From Buttiauxella sp. A111 (GTDB lineage: Bacteria; Pseudomonadota; Gammaproteobacteria; Enterobacterales; Enterobacteriaceae), in assembly GCF_014189855.1 (NCBI RefSeq), contig NZ_BJFN01000003.1:62001-126000 (forward strand): a stretch of DNA of 64,000 bases, given 5' to 3'. Under the pieces are notes generated by a model. The model did not search any database and was not told where the DNA came from. It saw only the letters and a program-made list of their open reading frames with translations. The first letter of the stretch is position 1. Each line of letters begins with the position of its first letter. Positions 26,382 to 35,432 of the stretch are shown piece after piece. The translations under genes and the position numbers were made by a program.

Positions 26382-27203
26382 TCAGAGAAACTTAAATTTT
26401 TTGTCTTTGCCGGAATTGTCTTTATTAGCAAATTTACGCGCCGGGATTTCAGTCACTTTTTTATCCAGCTTGCCAAAATTAGCCACAATGGTTCCGACGT
26501 TATCACGCAGCTTTGCAAAATCCTCGGTATCCACGACACCGGCAATGGTTTCCACATCACCTTCCACACCTGCCATTTTTGTTTCAATGGCTGAAAGGCG
26601 CGATTCAATTTCATTGACCGCATTGGCCAATACCTGCAATTTATCTTCTTCGCCTGGAACTTCTTCTGTTTCTTCTTCAGCGAATTTTTTTGGTTGAATA
26701 CCAAACCAGCTCTGCCAGTCTTTTTTCATTTCCATTTCCTGTGTAATAGTTCCGGCTCGGGTAATAGTGCATCCGTAATAACCGGGTTTAACGTTTTTGC
26801 GTTTGCTAAAACGCAGTCGTGTTGTTCCCACGCTGGCCGGTGTATCCGTGACCGCCAGCCCTTCCAGATAATGCCGTCCCGTTCCACGCCAGTTTCCATT
26901 TGGCGTAAGCTCAACAGAAAAGAAAATCATTTGCCCGTAACGGTTGGCTTCCAGCAGATAAGCATTGGGACAAAGCTGGACATAAAGCCTGACCAGTCCG
27001 TCATCCCCTTCCTGATACATCGCGGTAAGGACTTCGCCAAAATTACCGTAATCCTTACAATGTTCAGGCCAGATAAGCGCACCATATAATTCGGCGTCAT
27101 ATAATTGAGCAGCATCAATTAACCACTGCCGTTCTAATACCCTGCCGTCTACTGTATCTCCTTCGGTAGCAACACAAAGCCATTCAGTGCGTAATTGCGA
27201 CAT
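26382..27203 (-). CDS. Capsid scaffold / maturation protease (gpO-like)
   Basis: 273 aa. The N-terminal half is a serine-type maturation protease with Asp19 and His48 in the positions known for P2 gpO and a candidate catalytic Ser96 in MIFFSVEL. The C-terminal half (about 180-273) is a coiled-coil scaffold (ANAVNEIESRLSAIETKM). First gene of the leftward late head-tail operon, divergent from the terminase large subunit gene. Confidence 0.9.
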   Translation of the reverse strand: MSQLRTEWLCVATEGDTVDGRVLERQWLIDAAQLYDAELYGALIWPEHCKDYGNFGEVLTAMYQEGDDGLVRLYVQLCPNAYLLEANRYGQMIFFSVELTPNGNWRGTGRHYLEGLAVTDTPASVGTTRLRFSKRKNVKPGYYGCTITRAGTITQEMEMKKDWQSWFGIQPKKFAEEETEEVPGEEDKLQVLANAVNEIESRLSAIETKMAGVEGDVETIAGVVDTEDFAKLRDNVGTIVANFGKLDKKVTEIPARKFANKDNSGKDKKFKFL

Positions 27204-27367
27204 TCATTTTCCTGATTGCTTGTTGTGTTCCAGCAAATGAATTATTGCGGAATTACTTTCGCTACGCACCCGCATTAATTCTTCTCAGTTCGGATATAAC
27301 GCCTTTATCGAATAAGTACGAATTACACCCGTAAATATAAATAACTGACGCGGGCATAATAAAGGCT

Positions 27368-29137
27368 ATGGCTAAATACTCTGAAGAACTTAAAGGCGTT
27401 GCGCGTGCTCTCTATTTACGCAGAAGCACACCAAAAGAAATCGCCGCTGATTTAAATCTGCCGAATGTGCGGATCATTTACTACTGGGCGGAAAAACACA
27501 GCTGGGCGGATTTGCTCAGCCATGAAAGTACCGAGGAGGCCATTGAACGCCGTTACCAGCTGCTTGCCGGACGTGACGGGAAAAGCGACCTTGATTTAAA
27601 AGAAATGGATTTGCTGATTGCCCACGCCACAAAATTACGTGCGCAGTCCAACAAGCACAAAGAAATGCTGGCGAAGGAAAAAGGCAGTGGCGCAGCTGCG
27701 GCGCGTGGAGAGCAGGACGACCAGCCGAAAAAGCGCAAATACCGCAAAAATGATATCGACGGGCTGACAAAAGAAGATTTTGACGCCTGGGCAGATGAGC
27801 ATCTTTTCGGGTACCAGAAACACCTGCGCCTGAATCTTGCCCGACAGGTGAGAAACATCCTCAAAAGCCGCCAGATTGGGGCGACCTGGTACTTTGCTTT
27901 TGAGGCATTTGAAAATGCCGTGCTGACCGGCGATCCGCAAATATTCCTTTCCGCATCCCGCGCCCAGGCGGAGGTGTTCCGTTCTTATATCGTCAACATT
28001 GCAGAGCAGTATTTTGGCGTAACGCTTACCGGCAACCCTATCCGCTTATCAAACGGTGCGGAGTTACGTTTCTTATCGACCAACAAAAATACAGCCCAGT
28101 CCTACAGTGGCCATTTGTATTGTGACGAATATTTTTGGGTACCGAACTTTGCCCGCCTGAATGAAGTGGCCAGCGCCATGGCCACCCATGACAAATGGCG
28201 CACCACCTACTTTTCCACCCCTTCGGCCAAAACACACCAGGGCTATCCGTTCTGGACAGGCGAGGAATGGAAACAGGGAAGCAAGAAACGCGGCACCGTG
28301 AAATTCCCGGACTTTGACGAGCTGCGCGACGGCGGGCGTTTATGCCCGGATGGCCAGTGGCGTTACGTCATTACGATGGAAGATGCCATTGCCGGTGGCT
28401 TTAATCTGGCCAGCATCGACAAACTGCGCAACCGCTACAACGTTGACACATTCAACATGCTTTATATGTGCGTGTTTGTGGACAGCAAGGATTCCGTTTT
28501 CAGCTTTGCCGATCTGGAAGCCTGTGGCGTGGATGTGGAAATGTGGCAAGACCATCACCCCGGCAAAGCGCGCCCCTTTGGAAACCGACCAGTGTGGGGC
28601 GGGTTTGACCCGGCACGTTCAGGTGATTTGTCCTGCTTTGTCATCATCGCCCCACCCCAGCACGACGGCGAGAAGTTCCGCGTACTGCGGATTTTTAACT
28701 GGCAGGGGATGAATTTTCGCTGGCAAGCCAAGGAAATCAAAAAGCTGTTTGAACAGTACAACTTCACTTACCTGGGTGTTGACGTCACCGGCATTGGACA
28801 GGGTGTTTTCGACAACATCCAGCACTTTGCCCTGCGCGTGGCCGTGGCGATTCGCTATGACCGCAACACGAAAAACCAGCTGGTTTTAAAGGCTTCCGAT
28901 GTGGTCGGCAGCCAGCGCATTGAATGGGATAAAGACCAGAAAGAAATTCCGGCCAGTTTTATGGCCATCAGGCATACCACCACGCAAAGCGGTAATGCCA
29001 TGACCTTCGTTGCTGACCGCAGCCCTGAAACCGGCCACGCAGAAGCATTCTGGGCAATCACTCATGCCCTGCATAACGAACCGCTTAACTACGAAAATAA
29101 ACCACAGTCCCGCTGGAGGCTGAAGAAAGCAGCATGA
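27368..29137 (+). CDS. Terminase large subunit (gpP-like)
   Basis: 589 aa, same size class as P2 gpP. It has an N-terminal HTH-like segment (PKEIAADLNLPNVRIIYYWAEKHSW), an ATPase domain around NILKSRQIGATWYFAFEAF (about residue 165) and a C-terminal nuclease domain with GFDPARSGDLSC and YLGVDVTGIGQGVFD. The 164 bp between gpO and gpP hold the divergent late promoters. Confidence 0.93.
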   Translation: MAKYSEELKGVARALYLRRSTPKEIAADLNLPNVRIIYYWAEKHSWADLLSHESTEEAIERRYQLLAGRDGKSDLDLKEMDLLIAHATKLRAQSNKHKEMLAKEKGSGAAAARGEQDDQPKKRKYRKNDIDGLTKEDFDAWADEHLFGYQKHLRLNLARQVRNILKSRQIGATWYFAFEAFENAVLTGDPQIFLSASRAQAEVFRSYIVNIAEQYFGVTLTGNPIRLSNGAELRFLSTNKNTAQSYSGHLYCDEYFWVPNFARLNEVASAMATHDKWRTTYFSTPSAKTHQGYPFWTGEEWKQGSKKRGTVKFPDFDELRDGGRLCPDGQWRYVITMEDAIAGGFNLASIDKLRNRYNVDTFNMLYMCVFVDSKDSVFSFADLEACGVDVEMWQDHHPGKARPFGNRPVWGGFDPARSGDLSCFVIIAPPQHDGEKFRVLRIFNWQGMNFRWQAKEIKKLFEQYNFTYLGVDVTGIGQGVFDNIQHFALRVAVAIRYDRNTKNQLVLKASDVVGSQRIEWDKDQKEIPASFMAIRHTTTQSGNAMTFVADRSPETGHAEAFWAITHALHNEPLNYENKPQSRWRLKKAA

Positions 29138-30165
29138 AAAAATACAACAAACGCACCGCAAAGCGCATCGACAAAGACCAGCCCGCTAAAAAAATGAGCG
29201 TATTACGGTTCGGCAAACCCGAACCCGTGCTGACCACTGGCACCGATTACCACGATATCTGGTACGACAGCAACGCAGACCATTACACCCTGCCAATTGA
29301 CCGGTTAGCGCTGGCGCAGCTGATTAACCTTAACGGCCAGCATGGCGGCATTATCCATGCCCGCAAAAACATGATCACCTCTGATTACCAGCATGGCGGG
29401 CTGAATCATGACGATCTGGAAGCCGGAGTGTTTGATTTTCTGACCTTCGGTGATGTGGCCATTCTGAAAGTGCGTAACGGCTGGGGAGAAGTGGCTTCTC
29501 TTGTGCCGCTGCCTGGGCTGTACATGCGGATGCGTAAAACGGGGGAATTTGTGGTTCTACAGGATGGTGAACCCCTGGTGTACAGCCCGGACGATATCGT
29601 TTTTATCAAGATGTACGACCCGCAACAGCATATCTATGGGTTGCCGGATTACATCGGTGGGATTCATTCCGCGCTGCTCAACAGCGAAGCTGTGATTTTC
29701 CGCCGCCGCTACTACCACAACGGGGCGCACACTGGCGGGATTCTCTATACCCGTGACCCTAGCATGACGGATGAAATGGAAGAAGAAATTGAACGCAACC
29801 TGGCTGACAGCAAGGGTATCGGTAACTTCTCTACCATTCTGGTGAACATCCCGAACGGCGACCCGGAAGGCGTTAAATTTATTCAGATGGGGGATATTTC
29901 TGCCAAGGATGAATTTGCCAACATTAAGAATATCAGCGCCCAGGATGTTCTTAACGCCCACCGCTTCCCGGCAGGGCTTGCGGGCATCGTTCCGCAAAAT
30001 ACTGCGGGACTGGGCGACCCGGAAAAAGCCCGAAACACCTACCGCAAAGATGAAGTGTTACCCGTGCAGCGCCGCCTGATGGCCGCTATCAGTAATGACC
30101 CTGAAATCCCGGCACATTTACACCTGGTATTTGCAGCAGAAACAACGGATAAGGGTGCAGCATGA
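29134..30165 (+). CDS. Portal protein (gpQ-like)
   Basis: 343 aa (P2 gpQ 344). Conserved SVLRFGKPEPVLTTG-type N-terminus, FLTFGDVAILKVRN, and the C-terminal RFPAGLAGIVPQNTAGLGDPEKA. It overlaps the terminase stop by 4 bp (ATGA). Together these two are the rightward packaging operon. Confidence 0.93.
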   Translation: MKKYNKRTAKRIDKDQPAKKMSVLRFGKPEPVLTTGTDYHDIWYDSNADHYTLPIDRLALAQLINLNGQHGGIIHARKNMITSDYQHGGLNHDDLEAGVFDFLTFGDVAILKVRNGWGEVASLVPLPGLYMRMRKTGEFVVLQDGEPLVYSPDDIVFIKMYDPQQHIYGLPDYIGGIHSALLNSEAVIFRRRYYHNGAHTGGILYTRDPSMTDEMEEEIERNLADSKGIGNFSTILVNIPNGDPEGVKFIQMGDISAKDEFANIKNISAQDVLNAHRFPAGLAGIVPQNTAGLGDPEKARNTYRKDEVLPVQRRLMAAISNDPEIPAHLHLVFAAETTDKGAA

Positions 30166-30215
30166 GGCGAAACAGGCTAAAATCCAGGCATGTTTTAACA
30201 GCTGGAGCATGGAAT

Positions 30216-30485
30216 ATGCGTGTTTTAAAAATAGAATGTCCGGAGTGCGGCTCTAAAGCTGTTATTCGCAAAACGAACCGCAAACACCGCCAGATTGCAG
30301 ATATTTACTGCGCCTGTGCTGATGTGGAATGCGGGCATACTTTTGTTATGAATCTGACTTTTTCGCACACCCTCAGTCCAAGCGCTAAAACCGGCGATAT
30401 TCTGGTACAAAAGCTACTCAGCACAATGTCACCGGAACAGCGGCAAATGGCTTTTGATTTACTGAAAACCGCCCCCGCCGCATGA
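30216..30485 (+). CDS. Ogr/Delta-type zinc-finger late gene activator
   Basis: 89 aa from ATG 30216 (GGAG 8 nt upstream). The zinc finger CPEC ... CACADVEC has spacing Cys-x2-Cys-x22-Cys-x4-Cys near Ogr (CPLC ... CQNVNC), followed by the FVMNLTFSHTLSPS segment matching the ogr/delta family. Such proteins turn on P2-type late promoters. In P2 ogr lies at the other end of the late block beside int; here it follows the portal gene. Confidence 0.88.
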   Translation: MRVLKIECPECGSKAVIRKTNRKHRQIADIYCACADVECGHTFVMNLTFSHTLSPSAKTGDILVQKLLSTMSPEQRQMAFDLLKTAPAA

Positions 30486-30671
30486 TTCAAAGCCACCTCT
30501 GACCGGTGGCTTGTTCATTTCTGAAACAACCCCCTGTCTAATTTCTTCAGCCATTTCAGCAATCCAAATTAATGCCACCTGGCGCTCCCTGGAGCTACTA
30601 TCGTCAACGCATGCGAATTTCGCCAGTAGCTCAATTCGTTCTAATACCGCTGACTGCTCTAACAAATCCAT
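30459..30671 (-). CDS. Small SOS-controlled protein, possible antirepressor (Tum position)
   Basis: 70 aa from ATG 30671, which has GGTGGAGG 5 nt upstream; the open frame extends further but has no ribosome site. The sequence LEQSAVLERIELLAKFACVD...ERQVALIWIAEMAEEIRQG is helical, with a Gly-rich end. A near-consensus LexA box lies 23 bp upstream over the promoter. In phage 186 the LexA-controlled antirepressor gene tum occupies this end of the genome. Sequence similarity to Tum is not evident, so the antirepressor role is inference. The gene overlaps the 3' end of ogr. Confidence 0.6.
   Translation of the reverse strand: MDLLEQSAVLERIELLAKFACVDDSSSRERQVALIWIAEMAEEIRQGVVSEMNKPPVRGGFESCGGGGFQ
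30490..30512 (+). terminator. Hairpin after ogr
   Basis: Perfect 8-bp stem AAGCCACC / GGTGGCTT with a 7-nt loop, 5 bp past the ogr stop, then TGTTCATTT. It lies within the antiparallel small gene. T-tract weak. Confidence 0.5.
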
Positions 30672-30950
30672 CTTGCCTCCACCTTTAAAAGCACTGTATG
30701 CACATACAGTATATAGTGATAAATTCCTTTTAAAACAATTTTTTCCATTTTCTTGATGTTTGCATGCTGTGTTAATCCACACTTGGAGAGCATCTTAAAC
30801 TGGATGCTTTATGAGCACGTAATACACATAACACACCGGGAAAGAGGCAACCATCCAACGAAGTTTTCAATAACTTTGTTTAGTTGTAGGCGACATAAAA
30901 AAGATTGTAGGATTAGGACATAACCACTTTTGAAGGAAGGATTTTTTCTT
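30672..30950. other. Divergent control region, candidate cos segment
   Basis: Contains the SOS promoter of the leftward small gene (30694-30740) and the unseen promoter of the rightward DUF2806-like gene. A short inverted repeat AGCATC / GATGCT (30789-30808) lies between. By P2 gene order the packaging cos site should be close to here, downstream of the portal gene. No sequence was recognised as cos with confidence. Confidence 0.4.
30694..30709 (-). promoter_or_regulatory. LexA (SOS) box
   Basis: CTGTATGCACATACAG fits CTGT-N8-ACAG, with TA on either side as in the strong E. coli consensus. On the minus strand it abuts a promoter-like TTGTTT ... TATACT and precedes the small gene starting at 30671. 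Confidence 0.88.
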
Positions 30951-31988
30951 ATGTTTGGTTCAAAACTTGCGACTAAGATGTGGGAAACAGCTGCGGAAAA
31001 AGGCATTGGAGGACTTTTTAAGCCTTGGCAGATGCGCCGTGAGGGGAATACTAGCATTGAGCTAAAAAGAAAAGAAATGCTTATCATTGCCCAAACAGAA
31101 AAGGATATTGAGGGCATTAAAAAAGGTGAAGTCATCGTATCTTTGACTGATATAAACAATCCTAAGTTGATATCTATGAAGGATCCCGATTCTTTTCATT
31201 TTGATGACAAAAAAGAACCTCATCTAGACATTAAATCATTAATGCTCAATGCAAATAACTACAGCATCGCAAACGAAATACAAAAAGAGATAAATGTTAC
31301 AAAAGCATTATATATAGCCGAAGACATACTTTCGCTTGACCAGTCTGACCCACTAGATGATGAAATTGAAGCGGACTGGCTTATCCGTTGGAGAGACAGT
31401 GCCGCTACAACAAGTTCAGAGCATCTTCAACAGCTTTGGGGAAGGGTTCTGGCTGGTGAAATAAAATCACCGGGCCACTATTCCTTAAGAACTTTAGAAT
31501 TTATTAAAAACCTGACTCAACGAGAAGCTAAAGATATTGAGAAATTATTCTCACATTCATTCATAAACTTAATAATTAAAAGTGACGGTCTCGAAAAAAG
31601 CTTTGATGATGAAGTTATAGCAAATGAACTAAACTATACTTTTCTTTCGGAGATGCAATCTCTTGGGTTAATTAGTGGCTTTGAGTCTTTAGGAGTACAG
31701 ACAACCTTCATTTCAAAATCGGAAGATTTATTCATACAACATTTCATTTATAATGAAAAGGTCATGACTGTCACAAATGATAATGCACAAAAAAAGCTCG
31801 AAATTTCAGTATTTCTGTTCACGCCTCTCGCAGTCGAGTTAAGTTCATTATGCAAAATATTAATAAATTCACATTATTTGAACTTCGTAATTAAATATAT
31901 TAAAGGGAAAGGATTTAAAGTTACCATTGGTGATTTAACCACGGATGAAAATGGACAGAAATTCTCATCCAATAATGTAGAGGTTTAA
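30951..31988 (+). CDS. DUF2806-like protein, prophage cargo
   Basis: 345 aa from ATG 30951, with AAGGAAGG upstream; a TTG at 30930 is an alternative. The body (ALYIAEDILSLDQSDPLDDEIEADWLIRWRDSAATTSSEHLQQLWGRVLAGEIKSPGHYSLRTLEFIKNLT) matches my memory of the DUF2806 family. No membrane segment or catalytic motif seen. A+T-rich compared with neighbouring phage genes and inserted between the SOS gene and gpA, the place where P2 carries tin and old. An exclusion or defence role is inference. Confidence 0.72.
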   Translation: MFGSKLATKMWETAAEKGIGGLFKPWQMRREGNTSIELKRKEMLIIAQTEKDIEGIKKGEVIVSLTDINNPKLISMKDPDSFHFDDKKEPHLDIKSLMLNANNYSIANEIQKEINVTKALYIAEDILSLDQSDPLDDEIEADWLIRWRDSAATTSSEHLQQLWGRVLAGEIKSPGHYSLRTLEFIKNLTQREAKDIEKLFSHSFINLIIKSDGLEKSFDDEVIANELNYTFLSEMQSLGLISGFESLGVQTTFISKSEDLFIQHFIYNEKVMTVTNDNAQKKLEISVFLFTPLAVELSSLCKILINSHYLNFVIKYIKGKGFKVTIGDLTTDENGQKFSSNNVEV

Positions 31989-32073
31989 ACCTTGTGCCCA
32001 TTAACAGCTATGCTTAATGGGCAACTATATTGGTATCAAATTTCGATTAAAAAACCAGCTGAATAATCATTAT

Positions 32074-34107
32074 TCAAGACCATCCCGGCCATTGCTCCTT
32101 CAAAGGTTCATTTTTCCTCTCGTTTAACCTCCCGTTTCTGTAAACCAGGGAGTTACCACAACCAAGCGCCAGCCCACTCCCTCGGATTAGGATGGCCAAT
32201 TCACTATCAGTGGCCTCAAAACCCCTTCGATTTAGCTCCAGTGTTAACCGCCTCCGGGTTCCCTCCGTACAGTTATTGACAGAACTCCAAGGGGCGGCGT
32301 TGCCGCCAGAAAAACCAGCCTCCGCTGACGCTTCGGCCAACTTCGGCACCTTCTCCCACTTAACCAGACGAGTAACGATTTCAGAATCAGGGATCAAAGG
32401 TGAATAGATACCCTGGACGCGCTGAATATCTTCAGCGTATTCATTGCCCTGCTCTGTGATTTCATAGGCGAGGCGAACAACCAAATCTTTACGCGAGACT
32501 AGCGCCCCGCCCTGCGCTTGTGTGTATGACGCCCAGCATCCAACATCAGCTGCGGCCAGCACGGCATCCATTCGCTGATCGGCTAACCGCTGATCACCAA
32601 GACGGCGTAACTCACGCCACACCGTAACCGGAGCGCCACCGATTTGCTGAAACTGACGAATACGCCAGCGGGATGCCCAAGCAGAAACGGCCTTAGCCAT
32701 ATCCCGCAAGCTCTCACCTGTTTCACCGTCTTTTTCTCCATCGAGTGCATAACCGTCGATATTTTTGGAAATGTATTTAGCGATGTAGCCAGTGGCTGAA
32801 CCTTTAGCGGGATCGATAGGCTCAACGTGAAAACGCGCCTTTAGCGCGTGGAGGGATTGCAGTTCTTCAGAGTCAGCAATGCGGGAGTAATAACAAAGGA
32901 TGTCACGCACAGCGTCCACATCCTGTGGGCGCATGAACAGCAACATATGCCAGTGCGGGGTACCGTCATGATGCGGCTCTACTACCCGAAAACCGAACAC
33001 ATGAATACCGGCACGGGAAAGTGCTGCGCGAGCCTTTGCCCAGACTCCGCATAAATACTTCTGCGTGTCGCGGGGATTGCTCCCGTTCCACTGAGACACG
33101 AAACCGCCCTTGCTGTGTACCGCGTGATAACGGGATGGTGCCGTGATGGTGTAGAACTCTCCGGCCAGTTGCTGCTCATTGGCCAGGTCTTCAAATCCGC
33201 GCATTCTTGTCATTAATTCAGAGCGACGGATTGCAGGGTTAGACACGCTTTTATAGACCATATCGGCCAGCGCGATCCGTTCCCCCATATCGTTAATCAG
33301 GTCGAACTTTTTAAAAAACTCCGCATTGCGTTTCTTCTGCTCCAGCCACTCACCCAGTGCGCCACGTGAAACGTATGCACTGGCCGCTTTTTGCACCTGC
33401 CCCACTGCAATGGCCAGATGTTCACGCTGAACATCACGCATGCGTTTCAGTCGGCCATACCACCACTCTGGAGCCATCATACGCAGCAAGCCAGATTCCG
33501 CTTTGCGCGTATCCAGCTCGTCTTCATTAGACTGATATTCTGCCCAATATGGCGGCTTGTTGCCCAGCATCATGCACAGTTCGCAAAGGTGTTCGTAACT
33601 CAGCAAAGTTCGGCGGTGCATTTCCGCAGCGTCCTTAGTTGCCCCTTCAATTGCGGTTTCGGTAAATGCGTAAAACGACTCAGCCAGCCACATGGAAACC
33701 CTTGTGGCCAGCTTTTTGATTTCGAATCGGTCCAGAGCGGGCAAACGTTGCAGTGTTTTGCCAAACGGAAGATCGTCAACGTCAACCGGCAGCTTGTAGC
33801 GAGCCATGACATTGCGCAGACGTGGCAATACATTCTGGCCGATAGTCTGGCGTAAAAATGTATTGGCACGGCGACGTCCGCCACGAGGGGCGTTAAACAG
33901 TTTTTCATAACGCTGGCCAAAATACCCGGCTAACCAGTCGGGTATTTCGTGAATGTACTCTTTGCGAAAATCATGATCGGCAGGGTTAACCGTCCACAGC
34001 TTACGCTCTGTCAGAGTCACATCTTTTGGGATACCTGGCGCAAAGGTTTCACGCCGCCATTCATTGACGGCGTGATAGTTGCCCATAGTGAGAGTTGATT
34101 CACTCAC
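32074..34107 (-). CDS. Replication initiation endonuclease (gpA-like)
   Basis: 677 aa (P2 gpA 761). HUH-type rolling-circle nuclease: HUH motif in GTPHWHMLLF (His385, His387) and the two-tyrosine motif YIAKYISKNIDGY (Tyr441, Tyr445), the arrangement by which P2 and 186 A nick the origin inside their own gene. Last gene of the leftward early operon; overlaps the preceding small membrane protein gene by 8 bp. Confidence 0.92.
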   Translation of the reverse strand: MSESTLTMGNYHAVNEWRRETFAPGIPKDVTLTERKLWTVNPADHDFRKEYIHEIPDWLAGYFGQRYEKLFNAPRGGRRRANTFLRQTIGQNVLPRLRNVMARYKLPVDVDDLPFGKTLQRLPALDRFEIKKLATRVSMWLAESFYAFTETAIEGATKDAAEMHRRTLLSYEHLCELCMMLGNKPPYWAEYQSNEDELDTRKAESGLLRMMAPEWWYGRLKRMRDVQREHLAIAVGQVQKAASAYVSRGALGEWLEQKKRNAEFFKKFDLINDMGERIALADMVYKSVSNPAIRRSELMTRMRGFEDLANEQQLAGEFYTITAPSRYHAVHSKGGFVSQWNGSNPRDTQKYLCGVWAKARAALSRAGIHVFGFRVVEPHHDGTPHWHMLLFMRPQDVDAVRDILCYYSRIADSEELQSLHALKARFHVEPIDPAKGSATGYIAKYISKNIDGYALDGEKDGETGESLRDMAKAVSAWASRWRIRQFQQIGGAPVTVWRELRRLGDQRLADQRMDAVLAAADVGCWASYTQAQGGALVSRKDLVVRLAYEITEQGNEYAEDIQRVQGIYSPLIPDSEIVTRLVKWEKVPKLAEASAEAGFSGGNAAPWSSVNNCTEGTRRRLTLELNRRGFEATDSELAILIRGSGLALGCGNSLVYRNGRLNERKNEPLKEQWPGWS

Positions 34108-34324
34108 CGCTATTTACCCACTTGATCCAGGTATCACCAATCAGGCAAAAGAGGCTGCCCAGCAGTATTAAAGGCCAGATAACAGCCTGAAAAACCGTAG
34201 AGCAATAATCCCCAAAATCAGCATCTTTATTGCTTATTCGCTTTTCATGCCATGTAAAGTAAACAAAGCAGATAACCGCAGCCACAATGTAGAAAGTGGA
34301 AACTAACAGCTCGATATCAGACAT
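34100..34324 (-). CDS. Small membrane protein of the early operon
   Basis: 74 aa from ATG 34324, chosen for GGGGAG 7 nt upstream; the start overlaps the Dam stop codon. Two hydrophobic segments (LLVSTFYIVAAVICFVYF and VIWPLILLGSLFCLIG) enclose a charged loop. Function unknown; could be a superinfection or replication-membrane factor. Confidence 0.6.
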   Translation of the reverse strand: MSDIELLVSTFYIVAAVICFVYFTWHEKRISNKDADFGDYCSTVFQAVIWPLILLGSLFCLIGDTWIKWVNSGE

Positions 34325-35132
34325 GAGCATTCTCCCCACTAACGGCAAGCAATTCACCAACAGAGGAATCACTGCCCTTTGCTGCGCCAATACTGCGCGG
34401 AGCTGTTAGCGTGTGCCGCGTGAAATGGGAATAAAGATTGTGCGCTTCATGGGTATCGCTATTTGAAGCAACAACAGAAATATCCGCAGATAGCTGATGG
34501 AGCAAGCTGGCCAGCCGAAGCTGATCATCTTGTGTGAAACCATCGGTGTGGTACTGAGTAAAGTTCGCCGTTGGGTTTACCGGGATGTACGGTGGATCGC
34601 AATATACGACATCACCAGGGCGTACCAGTTGCAGGGTTTCTTCAAAGCTGGCGCAGATGAACGTAGCCCGCTTTGCCTTCTCTGCAAAAGCGCGGATCTC
34701 CACTTCAGGGAAATATGGCTTTTTATAGCAGCCATAAGGCACGTTGAAATGCCCGCGCTGGTTGTAGCGGCAAATACCACCATAACAATGGCGATTAAGG
34801 TAGAGGAACATCGCTGCGCGCCACTGCCACTCCGGTTCAATATTAAAACTTGCGCGCAGTTTGTAGTAAGCGACCTCTTCGTTAGAAAGCTCAAAAAAGC
34901 GCCGGGCATCCTGTATGAATTGCTCTTTATCCATCTGGATATACTGGTAAAGGTGAATCAAATCAGGATTCACATCAGCAATCAGATACTCTTCATAATC
35001 TGTGTTCATCATGACAGCACAGGAACCGGCAAACGGCTCAACAAGGCGCTTGCCCTTGGGTAAATGCGGAAGCAACTGCGGCATGAGGCGAGCTTTGCTC
35101 CCGACCCATTTCAATGGTGTTTTTACTGCCAT
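34317..35132 (-). CDS. DNA adenine methyltransferase (Dam-type)
   Basis: 271 aa, D12 class. Motif I FAGSCAV (34-40), the motif IV catalytic DPPY (179-182), and the N-terminal LKWVGSKARL binding loop. It closely follows the E. coli Dam layout, so GATC is the likely target. It may protect phage DNA or affect replication and packaging. Sits in the early operon just before the gpA block. Confidence 0.9.
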   Translation of the reverse strand: MAVKTPLKWVGSKARLMPQLLPHLPKGKRLVEPFAGSCAVMMNTDYEEYLIADVNPDLIHLYQYIQMDKEQFIQDARRFFELSNEEVAYYKLRASFNIEPEWQWRAAMFLYLNRHCYGGICRYNQRGHFNVPYGCYKKPYFPEVEIRAFAEKAKRATFICASFEETLQLVRPGDVVYCDPPYIPVNPTANFTQYHTDGFTQDDQLRLASLLHQLSADISVVASNSDTHEAHNLYSHFTRHTLTAPRSIGAAKGSDSSVGELLAVSGENAHV

Positions 35133-35353
35133 GCTGCACCGCCTTTGCTGCTCAGACTTTCAGATTCCTGGCGGATCAGCTCAATGATTTCATTGGCACT
35201 CAGGCCGTAATTAGCTGCATGGGTAGCCAGCTTATCCAGGCGAGTTGAACAGAGATCAGCGGCAGCTTTCTTACCGTCGTTGGTTGCTTGCTTCAGCAAC
35301 TGCGGCAACCCAACACCGTGGGCGGTTGGTATGTCCTGGCGAACCATTTTCAT
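35123..35353 (-). CDS. DUF2732-like early protein
   Basis: 76 aa from ATG 35353 (GGAG 8 nt upstream). Pattern LLKQATNDGKKAAADLCSTRLDKLATHAANYGLSANEIIELIRQE resembles small DUF2732 proteins that occur beside gpA in P2-like phages. Its stop overlaps the Dam start. Role unknown. Confidence 0.65.
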   Translation of the reverse strand: MKMVRQDIPTAHGVGLPQLLKQATNDGKKAAADLCSTRLDKLATHAANYGLSANEIIELIRQESESLSSKGGAAWQ

Positions 35354-35432
35354 GTTTAAAACTCCAAATTTAGGCAAGACGAATCCCCGGCCAACGAATG
35401 AAGGCCGTAGGGTTGTAGGGATTAATTAAGGG

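Noticed and set aside
30780-30930. cos site
   Set aside because: Gene order predicts it nearby, but no sequence could be matched to P2 cos with confidence, so it is not listed as a feature.
34497-35063. 188-codon frame antisense to dam
   Set aside because: Mirror frame of a well-supported methyltransferase; no ribosome site or homology seen.
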